Part shown: positions 47,985 through 60,264 of the stretch, piece after piece
Layout: the number at the start of each line of letters is the position of its first letter
Position numbering within the stretch: the stretch's first letter is position 1
Source of the DNA: Laetiporus sulphureus 93-53
Taxonomy: Eukaryota; Basidiomycota; Agaricomycetes; Polyporales; Laetiporaceae
Length of the DNA stretch: 64,000 bases
Direction of reading: 5' to 3'
NCBI RefSeq assembly: GCF_001632365.1
Contig: NW_024468579.1
Coordinates: 65,247-129,246, forward strand
Translations under genes and position numbers: made by a program
Notes under the pieces: model-generated
Databases searched by the model: none
Told to the model about the DNA's origin: nothing
Seen by the model: the letters and a program-made list of their open reading frames with translations, nothing else

Positions 47985-48480
47985 TCATGTAGCAGCAGTG
48001 GCGAGCGGAGCCTCGGGCGCTGCGCCCGACTCTGCGGCAGCATTTGCTGCGGTCTCACGCTGAGAGCTTTCGTCCTCCCGCTGAGAGATTTTGGCATGTG
48101 CCTTCTCGCGCTCGCCCTCCGGGCTTTTGATAATCTCCTCCAGTATGAAACGTTTGCGCGCAGAGATCGGTGGGCAATTCCGGATGAGCACCATGTCTCC
48201 GTGCCGTAGCTCTGGACGACGCGAGCGTGATATCAGTATGCACTCAATGCGATCATAGACTATGCGCACGGTCGTGCTCATCGTGAGTGAGGAACTTCTT
48301 GCTCCTTTCCAGCAGCTGCAGGACGAATAGCAGGTTGATGAGCACCAACAACTTGAGAATGAGTTAGAGGCTCACCTTGCCTGTACGGGGATGAGGCTCG
48401 ATCCGCGTCACCGTCACCGTCGCGGTTTTCTTCATGAACCCAACTTTCGTGACCAAACCCTTGAACGACATAGGCGGCAT
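47985..48480 (-). CDS. MRPS17: Mitochondrial ribosomal protein uS17m
   Basis: A three-exon model (48480-48376, 48315-48270, 48211-47985) encodes 125 aa. The S17 OB-fold blocks are KGLVTKVGFMKKTATVTVTR, then PRTGKLLERSKKFLTHDEHD and HGDMVLIRNCPPISARKRF. The C-terminal extension is Glu/Lys- and Ala-rich (EKAHAKISQREDESSQRE ...), typical of mitochondrial forms in fungi. It binds small-subunit rRNA in the mitochondrial ribosome. The start is the first of two closely spaced in-frame Met codons (MPPMSFKG). Confidence 0.9.
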
Positions 48481-48899
48481 CGTGACTAGCGCAAGGGACA
48501 AGGGACGGACTTGCAAAAGTCGGTCGATCACCCAAAGGCACCTGATTACATAATCCAATGTCCGGCGTTCCAGCCATAATTACTTGCCGACTCGTAACCA
48601 GAATACTGCTGCTCGCTGTCCCGCACAGCGTCCTTGGTGTTATCTACGCCGTCCCACTCCTTTCCTGGCTCCTCGCTTCGCGTCCGCGGCGTCCAGCTGG
48701 TCTACCTAATCAACGTTTTTACCTAATACCTGGTCGGTGTGCTGTCTTTTTGGCTTCGTCGCAGCATCACTCGGCTCCGTAACTGCCTACCCGTCGATGC
48801 CACTGCTCGCTCGCCTTACTGGTTCTTATACGTCGCTGTCCTTTGATTTGTGTGCTTGTCGCTGCCGTCGCCTTCACTTGAGCTCTACACTGCACGTCG
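48481..48899. other. Divergent promoter region, uS17m and TBC genes
   Basis: The 419 bp lie between divergent start codons and hold both promoters and leaders. No separate gene seen. Confidence 0.5.
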
Positions 48900-51800
48900 A
48901 TGGACGCCACAGATCTTCGTCGGTGGACCCGGTTCGCTGCCAAGGGCGGCATAGGCACTTGCACTGCTCTCCAGGACTGCGTGGCTGAGTCTTCGGAGGA
49001 TCTCATGTTTATGAAGGTAAGCCGTACAGGTACCTCACAACCCTCGGAAGAAGCTGTATGCACATGACGTATCGTAGGACGACAACATCACTGTCCTCGT
49101 ACAATTGGCGGACAAGAAGGATATGTATCTGGTAGGTGCCACTTTCTACTCAACCGCGAGCTTCAAGCGTGATGTTTGTCTCAGGGATATTGCGAAGGCG
49201 TAGTCGGGCGCTTCCACGGCTCCCTCGTCCGCTTCCATGGCCGCCTCAAGAAACCAGTTATGACCCGCCGCTCCTCTTCCAACACATTGCTCTCCAAAAG
49301 CCGGCCATCTTCATCGCAGAGTGCACTGACAGTCACTGCGCGTGACTTTATGTCACCTCCCCTGCCTTCCGAAGGCTCTCCTGCGCCCACACGAGCATCG
49401 ACCCCCAGGATGTCGTATTCCTTGTCTACCTCGTCCTCCTTCATGACAGAGTCCTCAAGCACAAATACGCTCACCACGTCACCCGTCTCTGAAACTGCGT
49501 CTCCTCTGCCCTCTGCACAGCCATTACAGGATGACGGATCGCATATGCGCTCCGATAGTCCGTCGACAATGTCCACTGCACTAGACTCTGCTCCGCCGGC
49601 CGCTGCAAGTTTCTCTCGAGGAGAAAAGGATGATGCCGTCAGGATTATGCGCAGCCCGTCGGCGGCTCAGTCTTCTACGCACGGTGGCAAGGACAGCATT
49701 TCGTCAACGCATACATTTGGTGCTCCTCCTTCCTCAGTTGCGCCTCTAAACATCCGAAAGCAGAGATCATTGGACCAACAAAATGAGCCACGTGCCGCTG
49801 GCATCCCGGACACTCCAGAGAGCTCTCAGCTGTCTTTCTCTGATGTGGAGAACGATCCACGGATTTCTGCAGTGTCATCTGATGGTATTACTGGCGTAGG
49901 CATTTCTCTTTTGCAAGGGCTTATAGGCAGCAGGGAAGAGGACAATGTGTCTGTACACAGTCAGCATAGTAGAGCTTCCACTCCTCAAGTGGATAAGCCC
50001 GATCGAACCTCAAGTTCAACTTCATTTCACCAAATGGCAGGAGAGTCATTCTCATCTTCGCGTTCAGACGATGGCTCCGACGCCGACTCTTCCACCTCAG
50101 AAGGCGCGCACCGATCGCTTGCAGATCCCGATTTCCAACCCCCAGTCCCATTGTATGCGCGCGCCGCTCGCGACTCGGACGTCCTCCCGCGCAATTCTAT
50201 GCACGGCTCCGTTGCCGGGTCCGAGCTCAGCACGTCCGACTGGTCGGACATCTACGACAACTACCGCTACTCACGTTTCTCGATGGCATCCAAGATGTCG
50301 CGGCTCTCGCAGGGCTCGTTGCGCCTCGCTGTCCCTGACCATCAGGTCCCACCCATACCTCCTGACTTGCAGAGTTCCGCAAACGCTTCGGAGGTGCGGG
50401 CAGCAGCTCCCGGGAATCAACAAGCGGCCCTGGAGAGTGTGAAGCGCGATGTCAGTAACCAGGAGACGGTTTCCAAAGTGGATGCCTCCCGGACAGAGGT
50501 CCGCGCAAGTCCCGAAAAAATGGAAGGTGATCCAGGGCCGGCATCAATGGTCGAAGGTGAGCGGTCCAAAGGTACCGTGAAGGGCAAGCCGTCGCCTCTG
50601 GAGCTCATGGGTGGGCGAGCGCCGTCGCCTCTGCTGCACTCGTCGTTTGCTTCGCCCGAAGGACCGCTGAGCCCTCGTTCGATGAGATCGTTTGTCTCCC
50701 CACCGCCGGGCTCACCTCCAGCCACGAACGTGCAGCAACCTGCCACGAACATGCTTGTCGTCCGGCCGCAAGAAGAACAAGATTTGCGCCCGTACAGCCC
50801 TGCTGTCCAAGCAAGCAATGCATCTGTCGTCGAAGTCGATGAGCGTCAGCGAGTATCTGCATACGCGGTGATAGAAGACGAGGGAAATGCATATAATAGC
50901 ATTGTATCTCCTCATGACGCCCATCTAACTTCTCCGACGAGCCCGACTAGTCGTGCACCGTTCCCTCCCTCACCGATACCGCCCTCATCGCCTCTCCTAC
51001 CGTACTCATCCCCCGTTCCTCCAGCATCGCCCTCCACTCCGACATCTCCGCCGCCTCTGTACCAAATACCATTAGCACTCCAGCCGCATGCTCGCCCGCA
51101 GCCTGCGAATCGCCCATTGAACGAGGCCTCCACCTTCACGCGCAGGAGCCTCTTCATGCCGCACCCGCACGCGCCCAAGCCCTCCGGGACCCCCGCTGGG
51201 CCTATGTACGGCCGTCAGCCCATGCCATCGTCAGGCCCGTCCCACCACAGAGGGGGGCCGCCGGCAGGATCGGCGACCCAGACTCTGCACATGGCGTTGG
51301 CATCGGGCCGTGGTCGGCACATAACGATCTACGCGCGATTCGACCATGATCTGGCAAACTCGAGCGGGCCCGTGCCGATCTTCTTCTGTCTTGAGCCGCC
51401 GAACAATATCCCTGCAAACCGACCGATGCCTGTCAAGTCGCAGAGCGCGTCGGCTGCGTCTCCTGCACCGTCACCGGCACCAGATGGTCAGGTGCTACTG
51501 AACCGTTCTCTGACTGAGTCCCCCAGGCCGACAGATCCCAACGGAGAACCTGGCAGACCGGAGTCCACGACGAGGGTCATTCCGCGTCAGAACTTCTTCC
51601 CGCAGGCTCCTGGAGTGCGTCCTAGGTCCAGATCGTTCTCAGGTTTCGATTCAACCACGGTGGATATGTTGTCGCTGAAAGTGAAAAGGTCAGTGTTTGT
51701 CTTCATTCCCATAAACACACATACTGAGTCGTTCATGTAGCTCGGTGGGGGATCTGTCATCAGGCGACGTATCGCCGGCAGGAGTTGTTACCATGCGGTC

Positions 51801-53861
51801 GAAGTCGGCTACTTCTACCCCTGCTGCGGCTCGCTCGCCTATGCCTTTGCCTTCGCCGCAGCGCGCCACGGTGTCTCATTCCACATCGGTTGTCAGGACT
51901 GTGCAGAAACCGTCTCCGTTGTCGCTATCCCAGAACAATGTTGTGGTTGCTTCAGCGTCTCCGATGTCTGTGACCTCTGCCTCTAGTAGTCCGAGACCTG
52001 GACCCCGACAGCTTCCCCCGGCTGCATCTTCCGCACCTGGATCGCCTGAGCCTCGAATGAACTTATTCGATAGAGCATTCACCAGCAGTCCATTGCAGAG
52101 GGAGGCCCGCTCTGGAGGAGGTTCGTTGGTTTGTCATCCGTCGAAGGTAACCCTGAAGTCTGAACCGTCAACATCTAGCCCGCCAGCGTCTCCCCGGTCT
52201 CCATCTAATGGGTCGTTTCAAGTGATTAGGCGCAGCCAATCGTCGATTCTGCCCAGTGCTAAGGCTTCTGGAGGAGACGAACTATCTAGGCCGAGCATGT
52301 CTTCGCTGGGAGGCCACTCAGTTAAGGATGATACTAGACATTCGCATGATACACAATGGAATGTTCCTTCCCCATCAACCGGGTCTGATTCTCCGGAGAC
52401 CGTATCCCACCCTCGTGCGGGATCATCGCGGTCGACGACCTCTCCTTCTCTCTTACGCGTGCCCACTGGTGACCGATCCACGCCTAACCACAGTCCGGTC
52501 GCTGGCGCCTTCTCATTTGAGTCGTTTGACAAAAGGACAGTCTCTGTCAAAGACATGGACTTCGAATTGGTCAGGCCAGCCATTCCGCATTCACCCTTGG
52601 CGGCAAGTAGTGTAGACTCGCTACCTCTCACAATACCGAGCCCGAGGGATGAGACTGCAACCATGTCGTTCCCGGATGCTAGTGCCATCACCATAAGACA
52701 ACCCTCCCTCGATCACAACACGCACGAGCCGAAGAGCCCCAAGGTTTCTAACAGTCCGGAAGTGCAAGCTCACCGTCAGCGAGAGCTTCGTTGGATGTCA
52801 ATCATGACGTCTGTCCCAGCCTCTCAGTCCAGGAAGTCCAAGAAGGTCAGAAAACTAGTTCTCGAGGGCGTGCCTACGTCTGTACGCTATGTGGTGTGGG
52901 CACACCTAACAGACAGCAAGGCCAAACGCGTTGACGGCATCTACGCACGGCTGGGTCAATGTAGTCGAGTAGCGTCGATCGAAAATATTCAGAATGATGC
53001 GAAGGCGCTCTTTGCAGAGGAACCTCTCCAAGAGCAGTCCTTGGTCAACCTATTGCAAGCGTATCTTACGATGGTACCAGACATCGACTACAACAGAGGT
53101 AGGTTGAATCGGCTCGACCTAAATAACCGCTCAACCATCATTGCAGGTCTTGCACTCATTGCGAGCAAACTTCTGGTCCAGTCTCCAGAAGAGGATGCTT
53201 TCTGGACGTTCGTGTCCATGATGGATTCGCATTTACGCCCATATTTCTCACAGCAGCCGATCCAATTGGAAGTTGATGCCTCCCTATTCGCCAGAGCTCT
53301 GGAGTCGAACGACGCCATCCTGTCCAAGAAAATATACATTGACATGGCGATCTCACCGGCTGCCGTCTGTCGGCCTTGGTGGGTCCTCTCTAGTTATTGA
53401 ATTCGAGACGACAACTGAATTGCATGCTCTCCCTTAGGCTCACATCTGTATTCGCAGGAGCTCTCCCACAGGAGTTCGTTTATCGTATTTGGGACGTCTT
53501 CCTGTTCGATGGTGCGTTTTCTAGCCATCTTGCTCCTTTCCTCCGCTGAAGCCGCTGTTCAGGAGTACCATTCCTCTTCCGCGTCGGTCTGGCCATCATG
53601 AGTTGCTGTCGGCGTATGCTGTTGCAATGCCAGAGTCAACAGTCGCTTCTGACCATTCTGACTCGTCCGCCCATCTCGTCCTTACCACCGGCTGCTGATT
53701 CATTCATTGAGCTTGCATTTTCCATGAAAATCCGAGACGATGACTTATTCAAACAACGCAAACAGATGGAGGCACAATTGAAGCGTCAAACCCAAAATCG
53801 CGGGCTATCGTCTGTCAGTTCCCGCGGCCTTACGCCTATAATTTCATTACCTAGGAGTTAA
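48900..53861 (+). CDS. SH3-TBC domain protein (Rab-GAP-like)
   Basis: A seven-exon model (48900-49016, 49078-49131, 49185-51688, 51741-53098, 53147-53378, 53438-53511, 53563-53861) encodes 1545 aa. The N-terminus has an SH3 domain (about residues 30-85: DLMFMKDDNITVLVQL, YLGYCEGVVGRFHGSLV). About 1100 Ser/Pro/Thr-rich residues follow, probably disordered. A TBC domain starts near residue 1255 (RKLVLEGVPTSVRYVVWAHL), and later blocks include AFWTFVSMMDSHLRPYF and FVYRIWDVFLFDG. TBC domains normally activate GTP hydrolysis by Rab proteins through an Arg in IxxDxxR and a Gln in YxQ. Here those positions read IQNDAKA (Ala 1314) and YNR (Arg 1344), so normal dual-finger catalysis is doubtful. An SH3 plus TBC layout suggests a membrane-traffic or polarity scaffold. 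Confidence 0.87.
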
Positions 53862-54142
53862 TATCGTAGCTTACCACGTCAACAGTACATTGCTCTGTTT
53901 TATACCCTAACATAGTCTACATGTCACTAATGTAGCATACCATATCCGCAGATTCTTTCATGTGCCCGTTCCAGTACCCGTCCTTTCCGCATCTTGCACG
54001 TATGATTATTGCCGCATGGATTCCACCGGCATTCGCAGCTTTGCATGAATATAACTCCACCAGATTACTTTCTTGAACAGATGGAGCACGTCGATTGAAA
54101 ATTCCGATAAATGTACAAGGCTGAGCTACACTAGATCTTACA

Positions 54143-57100
54143 CTACTTCTCGCTGGATACTCTGCTGGACGGACTTTCCCAGTCGATTTCTTGGTGAAGG
54201 GCAGCATTCAGGATCAGCTCGTGGCTGTAGATAGGATAGCCGTTCTCAGCTAGCGGGCGCCATATCGAGATGTCTGCCGGCGTAGAGATGATGTACCGAT
54301 CATCGTGGCCGTTCAAAATTCGAAGGGTGGGTGTCTGCGTCAAAAGCTATGCAGTATTTCAGCCAAAAAAATGCACGGATAAAATATTCTCAAAGGCCTA
54401 CCTGCCCACCACTGGCCATGACGACGTTTTTCAAGAGCTTCGTATCGACTGGTACCTTCGGCGTGGCATAGAAGCTCATTCCCGCAAATAGTTTGCCGTT
54501 ATTCTCCTTCGCCCGGAGCAAGGCGTCGGACAACTTGAAGCCATACTTGCTTTCGCTGGCCGGGTCAACCAGCAAGTAATCTTTCTCCGCTGCTCAAAAA
54601 GGATATGACAACAACACAAAGGCACAGAAATGCAATACTCACGCAACAAACGTTTGCGCGCCGCGGATGCGAGCAACCATTTCTCGTTCAGGATGTAAGG
54701 TGCGACCGCCATCGCGCACAGGAACTTCTCCGTGCGGACGAGACTCTTGACGACGAGGTGCGTGCATTCGGCAGGCTTTGTCGTCATCTTCGCTCCGAGC
54801 TTCGTTAGTGCCTGTGCATAGGGTAATAAACGAGAAACAATCAGAGGAGAAAGTTGAACTTACCCTGATGACCTCGTCCGAAACGGCGATCTGAGTCGTC
54901 ATAATGTAAATAGGCTTATTGCTTGTATGGCTAAATCGTAGTTCAGCTGAGCAACGAAGACTTATAACGCTGAGGTGCAGAACATACCTAGGCGCGACCT
55001 CCTTCCCTGTACTCAACGGCTTCCATCGTGTGAATTCTCCGTCATCCTCGCTAACGTCCGAGTCGTCGCCTCCTTTCTCCTGTTTCGTCGATGTCCGCCG
55101 CTGCGTTGTCCCCTTCTGCCTTTGACTGCCAGCATTCAACCGCACTTTCTTCTTCTCTGGACCAGTATCGTCCTCCTGTTCATCTTCATGTGCAAACGAA
55201 GCCCTCTTCTTTCCCTTCGTGCTCCTAGCATCTACATCCTTCCCCCTGCTCTTTCCCTTTCCTTCTTCTAACGTCTGCTCGCTTTCCCATGCGGGCTTGA
55301 CGTGGCCCCGTTTCATCTCCTTCTGGAAGTTCATAACGTCGGGCATGATCTCATTCTTCAACCGCTGGCTCGCCTTTGTCGCCGCAGATCGCCTCGAGCT
55401 CATACGGGTGCCTGCGCTCGTATCTAGCAGGCTCGGACTGCCGATGGACACCGCAGGAGCGTCATCCTGTCCATCCTTCTGCGCCGTCCGCGCGCTGGAC
55501 CTACCCGCACGCGCACTTTGGCTCTTTGTCGCGGCTGCAGACGCCGATTCGCGAACAACCTTTCTCGCCGACTGTTTCGGTGCCTCTTGCGCCTCGGCAT
55601 GCTCGGACCCTGCCCTCGCTGTCGACTTTCGCGGTGAATTAGGCGCCGAGGGCTGCGACGAGTATACCGCGGCCACCGTTGGCACAACGACGGAGACTCG
55701 ACGCTTCGACTTGGGGGGCGACTCGGCGAGGACGTCATCGGAGGTGAGAGCAGGAGCAGTCCGTGAGGTCTTTGCTACTGCAGCTGACTTGGAGGATCTC
55801 TTCGGCGGTTCGAGGTCGGGTTCGTCCTCATCCTCATCTTCTTCTTCAACCTCGGCATGCCGCGCAGCTTTGGATGACTTTTCCCGACCTGTACTCTCGG
55901 TCTTCGCAGCACCTTTCACCTTCATCCGACTGCGCACTGAAGGTTTCCTGACCTCAGATGCGTCCTGTTCGTCCTCTTCTTCCGCTGGAGCCGCAGGCCC
56001 ACTCTTCCGCCTGGAGGCTGTGGAGCTCTTCTGGTGCGCTGCTATCGCAGACGGTCGCTCATCATCGGACACACGTCTGGCATTCGCCGATTTGACCTGA
56101 CGCCTCGTCGATACCGCTTGCCGCGACCCCATCTTCTCGTCTTCGGCTTCCAAACCTTTCACAGGAACGACCTGTCTTTCTTCCTCCTGTGCATTAGTGC
56201 CACGGACCGCGGCCCGCTTCTTCTTTGCCGATACCGCATCCTCCTTCGGTCGCTCCCCATCGACGTCCATTGCATCCTGCTCCTCAACCCTCAGCTCCTG
56301 CTCGAGGTACCCGCCCATGCTCACATCCCCAATCACCTCGTCTGTCATCATCACCGCCTCCTCCACCTCCCTCGCTTCTCGCGCGCTATTCGCCGTGCCC
56401 TCCAGCCCCTCCGCCAGCCCCTCCGCCTCCTCACCAACGCCTTCAACCGCGAGCGCCTCCAGCTCGACCGGGTCGTACGTCACCTTCCCGGCCGCACGCG
56501 GCTCCGCGAGGGTCTGACTGTAGTCGATGCCAGGCGGGAACGTGATGTATCGCGTCTGTGCGGGTGTGAGCCCGCGCCAATGGGCGAAACAGTCTTCAAG
56601 CCAAGTGTGATTCACGACGGGAATCGACCACGACTGGGCTTTCTCGGTCTTTGTGCCTGAGATGCTGGGTTGCAGAGGTCAGTGACAGACAAAGGAGGAT
56701 GACACGGAGGACGTACAAAGCCGCGATGACGACCGTGTTCTTTGGCGACATGCTTGGCGTGAACTGCGCGCCCATTGTCATGATCAGCTTCTTGAGATAA
56801 TCGCGGTGTCGTCCAGTGTAGTTAGTGATAGTGATGATCTGCACGAGGGCGTGTCAACGACGAAACGGAAGGAGCACGAACCGGCATCACGAAGACCACA
56901 CGCGACTTACATGAGATGAGAAACCTTCGATGGGTTTTCGGGGTATTGGGTAGTGCAAGAGCTGATCGGTCGGCCGAGAAAGGTGGCCTGAAGCTCTACA
57001 GTACCATAGCCAGGATAAGGTGCCGATGGTCTTGTTCGTTTTGAATGCCTAAGATTTAAGTTGCGATTAGCCTATGCATCACAGTACAACATATCGACTA

Positions 57101-58182
57101 TGTCGCTGCACATCAACATGCGACAAACGGGCGAAGAGGCGCAAACCACGCAGCAACGTGTGAAAAGAAGAAGACGGTGTATTCGGTATCCACACTCCGT
57201 AGACGGCCCATCGTAGGCCATGCGAATGGACAAAAAATGCAACTACACGCACCTTGACATAAGCCGGCCCCGACCTATACTTTGTCACCAGAACATCCGC
57301 CTCGCCCACCTTCTCCGCCTCCTCCTCCGCAATCTCCGCAGACGACCCCGACTCCAGCAGTTCGAGCTGAGCGACGTTCCCGCCCTCACGCCGGATATCC
57401 GCCTCGTGCGCTGCCCGCTGCCTTTCATTGAACCCAAGCGACGCACTCAGCAGCACCTTCATGCCTTTCCATATATTGCGAGACCGTGCGCGTCTGGCAG
57501 GTAGGTCAGCGCCGTCTGCGACAGCCGTTTCAAAGAACGCCTTTTTCCCCTTCGGTATCCTATGCGACTTGAGCGTATCCTTCCCGTCTTCGCCCGCGTG
57601 GAGCTTGAGCACCGCAGGCTCTGGCCACTCATACTCGGCCGTCGGGAGGCCCTTGATGCCCAATCTCACCGAATCATCAAACCAGTGAGGAAGAATGACG
57701 ACCATGCCGGTCTTGTCGCGGAAGTGCATCGCGGTCTCGTACATCTGGCTGCCAGGCGCGAGAGCGAAGAGGTGTGTGACGTCGCGGGTGAGGGTCACGC
57801 GCCACTGTCCGCCTAGGGCTGTGATCGCAGCCGAGAGAAGCTCGAGGTCAGATTGGGAGAGGTCGACCGCAGAGGCTGTCACTCCAGAGAAGAGATGCGC
57901 AGGGTCGGGTGTGTAGTACTCGGGCGGTTGGATGCCACCCAAGATGCGCGACCGCTCGACCCACGTCGGCGTGACGAGACGTGCTTTGCTGCCGTCGGGG
58001 AGGACTTCCAGCGAGTCGCGGTCGGGGAGGGACGTCGTGATGAAGTGCGTTAGGGACGGGTCGTCGAGTGCGACGGCCACCGCGCCTCCTTCGTCGAGCA
58101 CTTGTGCGAGCTGGTCGCGCGTGTCCGTCGGCAGGGTGAGAGTGATATAGTAGCCCACTCCAGCAAAGATGTCGTCCTCCAT
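54143..58182 (-). CDS. Multi-BRCT genome-stability scaffold (Brc1/Rtt107-like)
   Basis: An eight-exon model (58182-57253, 57048-56911, 56838-56717, 56664-54988, 54930-54864, 54811-54643, 54589-54402, 54346-54143) encodes 1164 aa. The N-terminal half carries about four BRCT repeats, seen from LVTPTWVERSRI, VVILPHWFDDSV, TIGTLSWLWYCRASG and VVNHTWLEDCF, each with the conserved Trp near its end. A long low-complexity middle (about residues 420-970) is rich in Ser, Ala, Lys and acidic residues, with several SQ/TQ-poor basic stretches. The C-terminus has a final pair (KPIYIMTTQIAVSDEVIR, LNEKWLLASAA, then NVVMASGGQLLTQTPTLRIL). This is the architecture of Brc1/Rtt107/PTIP proteins, which bind phosphorylated H2A at stalled forks. 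It ends tail-to-tail with the TBC gene, 281 bp apart. Confidence 0.88.
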
Positions 58183-58430
58183 GTCGTGAGCAGGATGCTG
58201 TTCGAGAGAAAGCGGATGGCGTATGTAGCGAGGCAGGAGCACGGCCGTGAGAGTTCCGTGTTCGCGTTAAACGCGTGCACATGATGCGTGACTGTCGCGT
58301 CCGTCACGTCACTGTGGCCACTACTTCTAGTGGCTCGCCACCACACAAACGTCGATAGAAAAGTGAATGAACAGTTTTCCAACTTCGTTAAAACATACAG
58401 ACAAGTTCCTCATTAGATTACATGGCACAT

Positions 58431-59910
58431 TCACTTCCTCGAAGCAGGCCTCTTGCCCATCTCCCTCTCCCTCCTCAAATGCTCAACCATCACATTAACC
58501 GGCCCAGAATGCCCAACCCACTCCATCCTCTCCCAATTCCCAAACCTCACCTTCGCCCTCACCTGAAACTGCCAACACTCCCTCCACTCAAACAAGCTCA
58601 TCGGCACAGGCACCCAAAACTTCATCACCCACGCCCCGCCCACTCCCGCACCCGGAAACTCGGGGCCGACGTAGCTCCATCCTGGCTCCGTGCAGATACC
58701 CTGGGTGGGGTCCATCGCGGAGACGATGTCTTTCTCGGGGAGCGCCGCGCCCTCCGTACGACACGCATATTCGGGCGGAACGTCTGCGTCCTCAAGCGCG
58801 AGCGTATATCGGCCTTCGACCGTGCGCCAGTCAATCTCGACGTCCTTGACAGGCATGCGCGGTATCGTCCTCTGCCCGCAGGGCTGTGTGTCCTGTATGA
58901 CGATCATCCCCGGCCACGCGTACGTGCGGCTATGTTGCGATCGCGTGAGTTAAGGTTTGAGCCCGAGAGGAAGACACTTACTCGAGCGAGATGTCCCACA
59001 TCTCGATGTGCTTGCATTTGGGCGCGATAGTCATGTCATAGCGCCGCAGACGAGCCCTCATGGAATTATAGCCGTCCTGCCTTGTAGAAACAGCAGCCGC
59101 GCGCAACGTGCTTGGTAGACTGCTCGTAGGCAACTCCAAGTTCACCTTGTCCCAGTCGTCAGTGAAAATACTCCACGCAGACTTGGTACTCGGAGGCTCT
59201 TCCTCGAATAGAGATGCTGCTTCGTGACTATCATCCAGTTCTTTCGCCAGAGACATGTCCACAGATTCTCTAAGAGTAGCATCTTCCGCGTCCGGATCCA
59301 AGAACGGGTCCAAGTTCGGTGACCTCTGTTCACCCTCATCGTCGCTGTCGCCACCAGCTTCGACCACAGACACAGAAGGCTCGGCAAAGCTGAATTCACA
59401 GTCGTCGCTATCCGAGATGTCAGACAGGTCGTGAAAGGACTTTGTCCGCGCCAGACGCTTCGAGCGGCGCCGGGGAGGATTCTCAGAGCACATGCCATTG
59501 GCGACTTTGGTGGCGGTTGTGTTACGAGTAGCACCCCTCCCTTGAATGCTTTTCGGTGCCACAATTTCGAGCGGCGGCGAGCCAGCCGACATGGACGACT
59601 TGCGCGTCCTCGTCCGGGTCTTCTTCTTCCCCTCTTCTTGAGCCAATTCTCGCACAGTATCGACAGACTCTGTCGACTCTGAGGTCAACCGCGGGCGCAC
59701 GGCAGCAACGTCCCTCGCGTTGTTGAGGTCCTCATCAGGTGTCATCTCGCGCGAAGCTCGCTTGCGTTGCAGCTTTATGGGCTTGGAGATCGAGACAGTG
59801 GGCAAGGACTTTGACTTTGGAGAGAGTAGATTGTGCAGCCTGCCACCAACGGCGCGGCCGATCGAGTTGGACGAAGTGGTGTTCGAACTCGAGCGCGAGC
59901 GTGTTTGCAT
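58431..59910 (-). CDS. Uncharacterised, probably nuclear protein
   Basis: A two-exon model (59910-58982, 58929-58431) encodes 475 aa. I do not recognise the family. The first 300 residues are Ser/Arg/Asp-rich and probably disordered, with basic clusters (KKKTRTRTRKS, RRRSKRLARTKS) that could direct nuclear import, and an acidic stretch (SDISDSDDCEFSF). The last 170 residues look folded: ARLRRYDMTIAPKCKHIEMW, RTYAWPGMIVIQDTQP, GWSYVGPEFPGAG, and FEWRECWQFQVRAKVRFGNW. The Trp/Phe-rich beta pattern could be a carbohydrate- or protein-binding sandwich, but I cannot name it. The start is the first ATG (59910). It is transcribed in the same direction as the BRCT gene just downstream. Confidence 0.75.
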
Positions 59911-60264
59911 GACTGTTGGCACTGAAGCGGTGAAGAGCGATAAAGCGGACCAAAGGGACCGTGTATGCAGAGACGCGAGTGTGTATTCGTGCGGACCGTT
60001 TGGATGTGGCCACGATGAGTATCGGCGAGGAAATCACAAAGCACGACGAGCAAGCCCAAACAGCAGACCAGACAGAGCTCCCAGAGCTCTATAGGGAGTC
60101 TCAGCCGAAGGAGAGATGAGAAAAGCGCATGGAGACAAGTCGCTCTTATACACGGCACAGAACAGGGTGGTCTGTGGCCCAAAGTGCGCGCTTCCGTTTA
60201 CGCGGAGGCAAATCGGGCGATGGATCTGAACGCCACTCTTTGTGGCACACACGCCCACACGAAC
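59911..60264. other. Upstream region of the uncharacterised gene
   Basis: Promoter and leader of the 58431-59910 gene, ending where the inverted duplication begins (about 60265). No separate gene seen. Confidence 0.5.

Noticed and set aside
55219..56660. Plus-strand frames opposite the BRCT gene
   Set aside because: Ser/Ala- and Arg/Leu-rich antisense of the low-complexity middle of the BRCT protein. No motifs.
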